Shown here in pieces: positions 49,206-61,200 of a stretch of DNA of 64,000 nt. The position numbers and the translations under genes are program-made. The notes under the pieces were generated by a model, which was not told the origin of the DNA, ran no database searches, and saw nothing but the letters and a program-made list of their open reading frames with translations. Each line of letters starts with the position of its first letter. The stretch's first letter is position 1. Origin of the DNA: Arion vulgaris (Eukaryota; Mollusca; Gastropoda; Stylommatophora; Arionidae). Where the stretch lies: positions 61,598,590 through 61,662,589 of the forward strand of contig CM036759.1 of NCBI GenBank assembly GCA_020796225.1, written 5' to 3'.

Positions 49206-49276
49206 GAAAGAGGTCACCATGAATGCAGAGGTGGATCATAATTGGGTAGTAAAGGAGGGATATTTATGGAAGAGAG
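49206..49276 (+). CDS. AKT: AKT first coding exon; ATG at 49219
   Basis: GTTTCAG at 49199-49205 looks like an acceptor, so 49206-49218 would be 5' UTR joined to an upstream untranslated exon not identified here. ATG at 49219 is in context GGTCACCATG. Encodes [19 protein letters not shown] plus one base. The donor GTAGGA is immediately followed by the intron minisatellite. Confidence 0.92.
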
Positions 49277-52200
49277 GTAGGAAGATGTTGGATCTTAATT
49301 TGGATAACATTATTGTGTAACAATGTAATGTCAGGAAAATGTTAGATATTAATGTGGATGACATTCTTGTGTAACAATGTAATGTCAGGAAGATGTTAGA
49401 TCTTAATGTGGATGACATTCTTGTGTAACAATGTAATGTTAGCAAGATGTTAGATCTTAATGTGGATGACATTCTTATGTAACAATGTAATGTCAGGAAG
49501 ATGTTAGATCTTAATGTGGATGATATTCTTATGTAAAAATATGTCAGGAAGATGTTAGATCTTAATGTGGATGACATTCTTGTGTAACAATGTAATGTCA
49601 GGAAGATGTTAGATCTTAATGTGGATGATATTCTTATGTAACAATGTAATGTCAGGAAGATGTTAGATCTTAATTTGGATGACATTCTTATGTAACAACG
49701 TAATATCAGGAAGATGTTAGATCTTAATGGGGATGACATTCTTGTGTAACAATGTAATGTCAGAAAGATGTTAGATCTTAATGTGGATGATATTCTTGTG
49801 TAACAATGTAATGTCAGGAAGATGTTAGATATTAATGTAGATGACATTCTTATGTAACAATGTAATGTCAGGAAGATGTTAGATCTTAATGTAGATGACA
49901 TTCTTGTGTAACAATGTAATTTTAGGAAGATAATCATCATCATCAGGTACCTGCTTCATTAATCTTCTCAACTTTCTGTCTCAGCATGGGTGATTAGCTG
50001 AGTTACTGATGCTGTTCCATGCCAGGCTGTTGAGTTGTTCAATATCTTCTATCTCAGCATGGGTGATTAGCTGAGTTACTGATACTGTTCCATGCCAGGC
50101 TGTTGAGTTGTTCAATATCTTCTATCTCTCTCAGCATGGGTGATTAGCTGAGTTACTGATGCTGTTCCATGCCAGGCTGTTGAGTTGTTCAATATCTTCT
50201 ATCTCTCTCAGCATGGGTGATTAGCTGAGTTATTGATGCTGTTCCATGCCAGGCCGTTAAGTTGTTCAGTAGCTTCTATCTCTCTCAGCATGGATGATTA
50301 GCTGAGTTACTGATGCTGTTCCATGCCAGGTTGTTGAGTTGTTCAGTAGCTTCTTTCTCTCTCAGCATGGGTGATTAGCTGAGTTACTGATGCTGTTCCA
50401 TGCCAGGCTGTTGAGTATCTTCTGTCTCTGTAGTCCTCTTTCTCACTTGCCAGCATTATCTTTTGTTGTTAAAATATGTTCTGACATCTTTGCATGCACA
50501 ATAACCTTTTACAAATGTCAAAAAAGCACATGCCGTGCACAGGCATACCTGCAAGTCGATGCTGACACACATCCCCTGCTCATGGAAATAAAGAGAGCAA
50601 AAGGAAATAGGATAAAAAGAGGAACATTTTGGATGGTCAAACAGAAGACTGTATTCAACAGGTGTTTTTTTCTTGAAGGACATTGAATCCGATGACGAAC
50701 AGATGTAATTCCCAACAGGAATCAAAACATCATTTTCTGTATCTATCACTTTCCTATGAAGAAGCAAAAACCATCATCAGAGGGCACTACAAAACAAATG
50801 TGGGAGAAAGAACACCCAAAACACAACAAGGATGATGGATATTACCAACTTTCCATAAGGGACCAGACTGCCACACTTCGCCTCCGAACGGGTCACATCA
50901 AAATGCGACACCACCTGTACACTAAATTGAAGATAGGCACCAACAACATGTGCTCCTGTGGCTTGACTAGTATGAGAACAGAGCATATCCTACAGAACCA
51001 CCCCCTCCCCGTATGCAGACCTGAGAAGAAAGAGGTGGCCCACTTACACCCGCGCCCAAGACAAACTGGCGTCGCTGACAATCTGAGGCAGACGGCTGCC
51101 TTTATTAGAGAATCCGAAATTTAAATATAGTGAGATTGCAGAAGAAGAAGTATGTATCAGACTTGATAAAGAATGCAGACAAGAAAACGCAGTGGTCGTG
51201 GAGGCAGAAGTTTGACGTTAATTTCTTAAATCATTTACACAGATGGATCATATGCGGAGCTCATAGGCTTTCACTGCTCAAGTGAAAGGGGATGTTGTGA
51301 AAAAAGATAGTGGTAGTTTTACTGTGGCTACAAGCAGTCTCACTATGGAAATCATGGCAGTAACTAAAGTGATGGTCTGGCTGGAGTCACATATATTTAT
51401 CCATGCATGTTTTCTCAGTGACTCAATGAGTATGCTCATGAAGATTGTAACAGGCTGGGCTAGGAGACAATGGATGGAGCCACTGAAGAGGTCTCGCTGA
51501 CAAAACCAATTTTGTTTTTATGCAATGGCATGCAGATGTAAGGTGAAATGAAAACGTCGATAAGCTTGCAAATATGGCTGCTGTAAAAAAGCGGACAAAC
51601 AATAGGCCAGGTTGATATTCTGAATTCTTTAAAACAGGGAGGATATGTTGATATTACATGTTGTACAAGTTCTGCATGCTTGAGGGGCAGAGAGACGAAT
51701 GTGTTTAGCCAGCTAGCCACAGGAACCATCAGTATGCAAACCCTTCGACATCTGTTCTGGAGACTGAGTACCTATGGATCTGCCCGGAGTGCTGTGACAT
51801 CACTTCAATAACCTTAGAGTTGAAGACTGCCCAGCTCTTGTCATGGCATTCTTCATCACATTAAGTCAAACAGTCTTCTGGAACTTGAAAGTTAGTCTCA
51901 GAAACCTACCCAATCTGAAAGAGTCACCAGGAGACCCACCAATCTGGAATAAAAAGTACAAACTCCACTGATTGACACAGGGAGCAAGAATGCAGCATCC
52001 TGTTTTCTTGGAGATTGTAACAAGTACACAATAGTTGTTGACCTTTCATTTTGTGAAATGTTATGAAGATGTGTGCTCTTAACCCAACGGGACTGCAGAG
52101 CCGATATATCGGTTCAGAGTAATGCTCATGATGTCGCAAAACCGATTTATCGGCTTTAGGATGTCTGTTCATGGAAACGAATGTATCTTCACAACCCTTT

Positions 52201-55200
52201 ACTAAAGTTAAAAAATCTTCAGTAACGGAAAGTTCATTTATGTAGGTACATCAATCTCCATTTAACAAAGATTTGAAAGAGGGAAAGCAGTGTATTATTG
52301 TGTTGAAGTCAGACTTTTTTAAAAACATTAATGATTCCGACGATGTTTACAGTGTAATCTTGAGTACTGTTAGATCAAAATATAACTTGTGATAGTAATG
52401 AAGAAGATTTAATTGATGGTAATAATGACATTTGATTGTTTATGAAATGCATTATCGATAGTTGTAAGTCTAATGTAATAATTGCATCTAAAGAATGGCG
52501 TTCCACATTCCATTTATTGACGTGTCCGCACTAAAAAGTGAATATTATAAAAACTACTGCAACTAGTTAGATGAAATTTATTGAATATGTTCGCACATGA
52601 ATTATCATCATTTAACTGCTACTTCTGGAAACATCTATGAATATTAAGATGTAATACAAAGCCGAGAGTATAAAGATTTTTTGTTTTTTCAAAATAGTCA
52701 TGCTACAATAATTTAATTTTCTCAAACGTATATCACCTGATGTAAAATATTATTATATTAATGTTTTTTATCAGATCCAATTACCATATCCAATTAGCAA
52801 CAATTTAATATATAATATGTCATACTTTAGAGAAACGGTATTAGAGTATAAAGGTTTAAACTAATTGACATTGAATGTTAAATTTTAATCGCAAAATAAA
52901 TGTGTCCAGAGGTCAAAATAAAAGAGCGAAAGGGTTAAAGTTGGATGACCCTCTAATGTCACAGAATCATATTTCTTATTATTGACAATGAAATCCTGTC
53001 ATATTTTCCTGTCAGCACTTCCTTCTTTGTAGTGAGTACTTCAGCACTTTCTTCTTTGTAGTGAGTACTTTAGCACTTCTTTCCTTGTATCAAATACTTC
53101 TGCACTTCATTTTAGTACTTCTACACTTTATTCATTGTGTTTACTTTTGTACTTGAATCTTCCAGTCAATTACCTATTGTTAAATATTTTTTATCTTGCA
53201 GGAGAGCACATCAAGAACTGGCGAAAGAGATATTTTATTTTGAGAAAAGATGGCTCATTTGAGGGGTTCCGTTCTAAACCTGAGCATAACGACCTACAAG
53301 ACCCGTTGAATAAGTTTTCTGTGAAAGGTGAGACAACCATCTGTTGGTCAGTGTTTCTTGTTGTCTTTGTCTAAGTTAACGCTGTCCACTGTCTGTTGTT
53401 ATCACGAGGAGTGTCTGTCTTAGTGGCCACTGTCTGTTGTTATCACAAGGAATGTCTGTCTTAGTGTCCACTGTCTGTTGTTATCACAAGAAGTGTCTGT
53501 AATAATGTTTCTCAGTGCAATGTCATTATCATAACCGTATCTGTCTCTATAGTATATCATAACCATATTTGTCTCTGTAGTATATCATAACCGTATCTGT
53601 CTCTGTGGTATATCATAACCGTATCTGTCTCTGTGGTATATCATAACCGTATCTGTCTCTGTGGTATATCATAATCGTATCTGTCTCTGTGGTATATCAT
53701 AACCGTATCTGTCTCTGTGGTATATCATAACCGTATCTGTCTCTGTGGTATATCATAATCGTATCTGTCTCTGTGGTATATCATAACCGTATCTGTCTCT
53801 GTGGTATATCATAACCGTATCTGTCTCTGTGGTATATCATAACCGTATCTGTCTCTGTGGTATATCATAACTGTATCTGTCTCTTTGGTATATCATAGCA
53901 AAACACATACAAAGTACTATAGTTTTACAAAATACAGAAAAAGTGACGATAAACAGCAACAGTATCATTTCAATTATATTGGCCATTCAGGAGCTTGCAA
54001 TGTCCAGGTCACAGCCATCCGATCATGTTCCTCTGATGTTCTTAGTCGATTTGCTTTGGAGAACCGTTTTATTTCGCTGTATGGTACCTTGCGACCTCTT
54101 GGACTCAGCACATTACATTCCTATGCTTCTTAGTACTTTCTCATCTCATGCCCTGTAGTCTATATGTGTATTTGCTTCATATATATAAGTTATATTTTCA
54201 CTTGATTGTTTATTGTTTCTCTTCTTTTCCACTTCTAGTTTTGTGTTGCACTTATTTCGTTATTCGTTTTTTCCCCAGATTTTCATTAGATACGTTTGAA
54301 TGTTTCTGTAACCGTCCATTTGTAGTGTTCTTTGCAATTCGTCACTCCTGTTGTATAGTTTGCTTGATAAAGGCCTTTTAGTCAAAATGTTGCTGTTTAT
54401 CGTCACTGTTTCTGTATTTTGTAAAACTATAGCACTTTGTTTGTACGTGTTTCGCTATTTTACCAAGTTTTACTGCAGTCTTCCCCCTTTTGTGGTATAT
54501 CATAACCGTATCTGTCTCTGTGGTATATCATAACCGTATCTGTCTCTGTGGTATATCATAACCGTATCTGTCTCTGTGGTATATCATAACCTTATCTATC
54601 TCTGCGTTATATCATAATCTTATCTATCTCTGCGTTATATCATAACCTTATCTGTCTCTGCGTTATATCATAACCTTATCTACCTCTGCGTTATATCATA
54701 ACCTTATCTATCTCTGGTATATCATAACCTTATCTGTCTCTGCGTTATATCATAACCTTATCTACCTCTGCGTTATATCATAACCTTATCTATCTCTGCG
54801 TTATATCATAACCTTATCTATCTCTGCGTTATATCATAACCTTATCTATCTCTGCGTTATATCATAACCTTATCTATCTCTGCGTTATATCATAACCTTA
54901 TCTATCTCTGCGTTATATCATAACCTTATCTATCTCTGCGTTATATCATAACCTTATCTATCTCTGCGTTATATCATAACCTTATCTATCTCTGCGTTAT
55001 ATCATAACCTTATCTATCTCTGCGTTATATCATAACCTTATATATCTCTGCGTTATATCATAACCTTATCTATCTCTGCGTTATATCATAACCTTATCTA
55101 TCTCTGCGTTATATCATAACCTTATCTATCTCTGCGTTATATCATAACCTTATCTGTCTCTACGTTATATCATACGAAATATAATAGTTTTTTAAAATTT

Positions 55201-58200
55201 AAACTGATTCATTATGATTATTATCAGTTATTTTTTTTTAACTTAATGTCTTGCTGGCCATTTGTTAGATTTATTTAGTGAAGTCTTAGATCAGAATTGC
55301 TAATTTCATAAATGTAGTTGTGTCTGATGTGTTGTCGTTTGTGTCATTAGAATGTCAACTTGTGATGTAGTCTTGTCTGATTTGTGTCATTAGAATGTCA
55401 ACTTTTGATGTAGTCTTGTCTGATTTGTGTCATTAGAATGTCAACTTTTGATGTAGTCTTGTCTGATTTGTTGTCATTTGTGTCATTAGAATGTCAACTT
55501 TTGATGTAATCTTGTCTGATTTGTTGTCATTTGTGTCATTAGAATGTCAGTTGATGAAGGTTGACAGACCACGACCCAACACATTCATCATGAGGTGCTG
55601 GCAGTGGGCAGCAGAGGTGGAAAGGATGTTCTGTGTGGAGTCCATCAATGAAAGGTCAGTAGTTATTGTGTTCTATAGCCAACATTGTGTGTAGATATCA
55701 GTGTGTTCTATAGTCAACATTGTGTGTAGATGTCAGTGTGTTCTATAGTCAACAGTGTGTGTTAATCTCAGTGTGTTCTATAGTCAACATTGTGTGTAGA
55801 TGTCATTGTGTTCTATAGTTAACATTGTGTGTTAATTTCAGTGTGTTCTATAGTCAACATTGTGTGTAGATATCATTGTGTTCTATAGTCAACATTGTGT
55901 GTAGATGTCAGTGTGTTCTATAGTCAACATTGTGTGTAAGTGTCAGTGTGTTCTATAGTCAACATTGTGTGTAGATGTCAGTGTGTTCTATAGTTAACAT
56001 TGTGTGTAGATGTCAGTGTGCTCTATAGTTAACATTGTGTGTACATGTCAGTGTTTTATAGTTAACATTGTGTGTACATGTCAGTGTTTTATAGTTAACA
56101 TTGTGTGTACATGTCAGTGTTTTATAGTTAACATTGTGTGTACATGTCAGTGTTTTATAGTTAACATTGTGTGTACATGTCAGTGTTTATAGTTAACATT
56201 GTGTGTACATGTCAGTGTTTTATAGTTAACATTGTGTGTAGATGTCAGTGTGTTTTATAGTTAACATTGTGTGAAGATGTCAGTGTGTTCTATAGTTAAC
56301 ATTGTGTGTAGATGTCAGTGTGTTCTATAGTTAACATTGTGTGTAAATGTCAGTGTGTTCTATAGTTAACATTGTATGTAGATGTCAATGTATTTAATAT
56401 CATGTTTGTGTATGACTTGCAATGCTGCTCATTTGCATCAGTCGTTAATAAAAAAAAAAAATATAATTTGATACCAACTGACAGGGACGACTGGTACCAG
56501 GCCATTTGCTCAGTCTCAGACACTCTCAAGGGTACAGAAGATGCTCCTACAGCTAACCTGCTCGAACATAAAAAGAAAGTGGTCAGTTTTGTGTGTGTGC
56601 ATGCTTGTGTGTCTGATACTGTCGGTCATCTATTTTTTAATGGTCATAGCACTGTGATATCACTGAAGTGTCCAGTCTGTGGTTGAAAGAGAAGTTCTCA
56701 GTATGAATGAGCTTTCTAGGGTGAGGTAGTCAAAACACTTTCCTTTGTTCTTAATGTTGTGGGTTTGAATCCAGACCATCTTGTTTGATTGACAGATGCA
56801 TTTTTTCCGGAGATTCCCAGATTTTTGCTGGCGCTTTGTTGAGTGATCTCGGCAGGGGTAGGCCATCTCTGTGGAGACTTGAGTCTTATACGGAAACCAG
56901 ATTTCTTGGAGGTCTCTCGACAGGGAGTATGTCATTTCTAGGAAGAGAGACTTATGGGGGAAACCCAGTTTCATGGAGATCTCTCTATAGGGAGTGTGTT
57001 TTTTTCTGTGAAGAGAGAGACTTGAACCGTATGGGGAAACCTGATTTCATTGGTGTCTCTCGGCACGTGGTATGCCATTACTGTGGATAAAGACTGAATC
57101 ATATTGTGGAAACTCAGTTTCATTGAGGTCAGTCCTTCCTCTTTAAACCACAGCAAGAATAGTAATGTGAATGAGTAGAAGGTAGAAGGTGGTGATGGTA
57201 TTTGCACTCTTCTCATCAGAATCCCATGGTTAGATCACTAACCAGTAAACTAAAGTGCATTAAAGGGGTCGTTGATAGCGATGTTGATAACCCTCTGCAC
57301 TAGTGGCCATCTGCTATAGAAATTCCTGGAATTCGAGTTTAGTTTGACAAAAAAAAAACTTCTCATGGTGTGTACACAGTAAATGGTTTGATTACAGGAG
57401 AGTCTGGTCTTTCTGCTGAGAATCTGCGGAGAAAGACCAAGCCATGTGGGGTAAAACCTAATACAATGAAGTTAATCCTTCGCTTTAAAACCCTCTTTAA
57501 GCTAGCCTTTATTCATCATCATCAAATAGGTTGTCCTGAGTAGAACTTTGCCACCCCAACAGTCCTCCGGAATTTTTCTATATCATAGGCCAGATGTCCT
57601 GCCTCTGCAGCCGTCATGTTCAAACCATCAGTGGGGTCAAGGCGCATAGGGCAGCGCCGTGCCAGGATTAGTGAACTGGCACTAATCAAGATTGTGCCCC
57701 ACCTCCACGTGGTGACCCTGGTAACACACAACAGATATTGTCTGGCTAAGCGAGTAGGTATCGAGGGAGGGCTACTCTGGTATAAGAGTGTTGCAGGCGT
57801 CATGTTGGATGAGATCCGCTCGCAATGCAGACGAGCAGAATCCCAGAGTGACTATTAATGCACATCTCTCCCGGTCGAAAGGAAAAGCTGAATGGATAAA
57901 CATGAATAGATGAGGGGTGCATCCAGAGAAGAGATGTGTGCCCGCGTGGACCAAAACTTGGGCCCGAGATGAGTTGCACATAGGCCCACATAGGGCGAAA
58001 CTCAAAGCCCTGAGGAGGGGGCCCGAGTTGAGCTCTGTGTCCAGATAAGCTAGAGGCATTGTGAATGTGTGCGCGGTGAGAACCACTAGAAACGTAAGAA
58101 ACAGTACTGTACAGGCCATCTGTGAACAAATCCCAACTTCCCCGGAGTAAAGGGCCACAAGCAAATTGCCAGCTGTGGGGCAAGAATCAATAAGAACGAT

Positions 58201-61200
58201 GCAAAACTAATCAAAAGTTTTGGCAAGTGTCTCTCAAAAGCTGGAACGTATTGTGTCGACACACTGGAAGATTGCATTAAACTCTGTATCAAAGGCTTAG
58301 TACAGATTCATTTGCTGGATAAGGTTGGCCAAACGCAAATCCTAAAGTTGCGATTTAGTGCCTAACGAAACTTGGGACAACCAGCAAGGTACTGTTGCAT
58401 AAACAACTAACATCCCCGGAAGAACTGAGGTGGGTGATGCCTAACGAGACTGCCCTCCTGGGACAACCGGCAAGGTACTTTTGCATTAACAACTAACATC
58501 CCCGGAAGAACTGAGGTGGGTGATGCCTAACGGGACTAATGCTTAAGACTAACATTGGCTAAGGGCAACTTTTCGGACGCCGATCATCCTACACAGAGTA
58601 AGATGACGTCCAAACACCATGGCTCAGATCGTATAAAGGCTAAGCATACCGCCAAAATATGATCGCTTGTATGACAAGAACATGCGTCTCCAATGACTGA
58701 GAATGTTACTAATCCGGAATGACCTCATATAGTCAGAAAGAGCGCATATTGTAGACATACTCTTTGTCGAAGATTATAAAGCCCAAATATACGGCGAAAA
58801 ATGATCGTGACAGAGCAATGAATACAAGAAAGGTGATCGTTCCCGTGACTAACTCTAGAAGGGTCGAGAATGCTCCTAAACCGAAGTGACCTCACCCAGT
58901 CAGCGCAAAGTAGCCAATGCTCTTTGGCGTAGATCCAAGCCCAAATTTACGGCACTAAAAGATCATTAAAGAGTGTTTATCATTCGATGCTTATGTAACA
59001 ACCTCACCAAAGGCAGGAAATCGTATAGAGAAGTCGCACTTCACTAATTAACTCTGGCCGTAAAAGTACCAATGGTACGAGGACTCAAGGTAAGAGCTAC
59101 ATGGACAACAGGTTTCCTGCAACAATCACACTTGGAGGATCTAAGCTTCAAGTACCTTTGAAGCCGACGAGGCTGTCCGTATGGTTGAAGAGCACCTGTA
59201 AAAGGGTAATTTAGGTCTCACGCAAAAATCAGTCAGAAGCGCAATACCAGGCGTCATGACTTTCGCCTGAATTAACAGCGGGCGTTTGAGAGAAGAAGAA
59301 GAAGAAACCATCAGTTACATCCTGAATCCATCTTCTCCATTGTCTTCCTCTTCTTCTCTTTGCTGGTATGCCTCCTTCCATGATGGTCTTCTCCAGCCCT
59401 TCATGTCTTTTTATATCCAAAATATCTCAATTTTCTCTTTGTTATTTGTAGCATCAGCCAGTTTTATTTGATTTTTTGAGTTATTTCTGGATAGATCTAT
59501 TTGTTCTTTGTCCATGATATACAGAGGACTCTTCTGTAACACTTATGTTCAAAAGCACATATAGCCTTTATTAGGAAGGGCAAAAAAGTGAGCATAAGTA
59601 GAATACTGTTGGCTCCCAGAACAAACAAATCAACCCCATCACCTAGTGGTGGTATAGACCAAAACACTTTGACAGCAAGGTCAAAGGCTAATAGGGCTCT
59701 GGCTTGACAGCAAGGGCTAATAGGGCTCTGGCTTGACCGCAAGGTCAAGGGCTAATAGGGTTCTGGCTTGACAGCAAGGTCAAGGGCTAATAGGGCTCTG
59801 GCTTGACAGCAATGTCAAAAACTAATAGGGCTCTGCCTTGACAGCAAGGTCAAAGGCTAATAGGGTTCTGCCTTGACAGCAAGGTCAAAGGCTAATAGGG
59901 TTCTGCCTTGACAGCAAGGTCAAAGGCTAATAGGACTCTTGCTTGACAGCAAGGTAAAATGCTAATAGGGTTCTGGCTCATCTAGATGAATGAACTCCTC
60001 TAAGTCAGGTTTTTTTGGGGGTTCTACTTAGGGAGGCAGACCAACATAAAAAGCATGTAGAATCCAGATGTGCTGGCATATTGTTCAGACAGCCTCACAC
60101 ACTAACACTAAGGTTTCACACAACAGCCACACTCAGTTACATGCGCACACAATCCAGTCTTGCTCATATAACAACTTTACACACACACATATACAAAACC
60201 CAACCTCAACCACACAACAGTCTCACTGAGTTACTCAATGCACACACACACACAAAAACAACCAAGTCTCACTCACTCATATAACAGTTTCACTCACTAC
60301 ATGCATGCGCATATACAAAACCCAACATCATCCACACAATAACCTCGCTCAGCTGTGCACACACACACACACACAGCCCAATCTCACTCCCACACAAAAC
60401 AGCCTCACTTATTGACACTTTTCCTACTGTGTTCCCTCTGGAATAGCCATGTATAAACCACACTTTATGAATTGAGTCAGCTTGATTGTGCACTGTCTCT
60501 GAAATCTTCCTGTGTAAGAAAAATATTGAAGCGTCATAATGGTTATTCCCTACGTTCCTCTTTGAACGCTCCATATCTGCCACTTGTTAATCGCTTTGTG
60601 ATTTGTATGTGATCTAAGAGCAATTGTACGTTGTGCAAGTTATGCACCTACAAGTAGGCCAGCATCTCCGATTTCTGCTACGCTTTTTATTTACTAGGGT
60701 AGCTTACCTACTCCTACCTCATTCGCCTTGTAGGTCACAGTGTTACTATTCTTGGCTCCCCTTGCAAGCCCCTGCAACACACATGTGCCCTAAGTTCAAT
60801 TATGATGGCCCTATCAATAAATCTTTTTTGTTTGTTCTACATCAACCACTTGTTAAACAACTGTTTGTGGTCTGTATGTGATTTCTGTCTTAGAGAGTGA
60901 GTTCGTTGTGGCAGTTAAATGCGTACAGACTTGTACTACATAATCAAATATTACTCTACAGTCACTGGATCATTTTGACTTCCTGAAAGTTCTTGGCAAA
61001 GGCACTTTTGGTAAAGTGATTCTTTGTAAGGAGAAGGCCACTAATCAACTGTATGCCATCAAGATCTTGAAGAAAGCTGTTATCATTGCCAAAGTGAGTC
61101 ATATCATTTAATACTAATCTCATTATTTCTTCTTCTCTTCTTCTTTGCGTTCGTTCTTTACGACCAATTTTAATCACTCTTTGTAATGTTTGATCTTTGC

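Noticed and set aside
49236..49943. 235-codon minus-strand frame with repeating [16 protein letters not shown]
   Set aside because: It arises from the 54-bp array in AKT intron 1; length in multiples of three keeps it open.
57772..58183. Two overlapping minus-strand frames of ~130 codons in the unclassified element
   Set aside because: Composition is ordinary, neither matches a known family, and both overlap in different frames. Treated as chance.
59291..59304. GAA tail of the unclassified insertion as a simple microsatellite
   Set aside because: It lies exactly at the edge of a target duplication, as in the SINE B copies, so it is better read as a retroposon tail.
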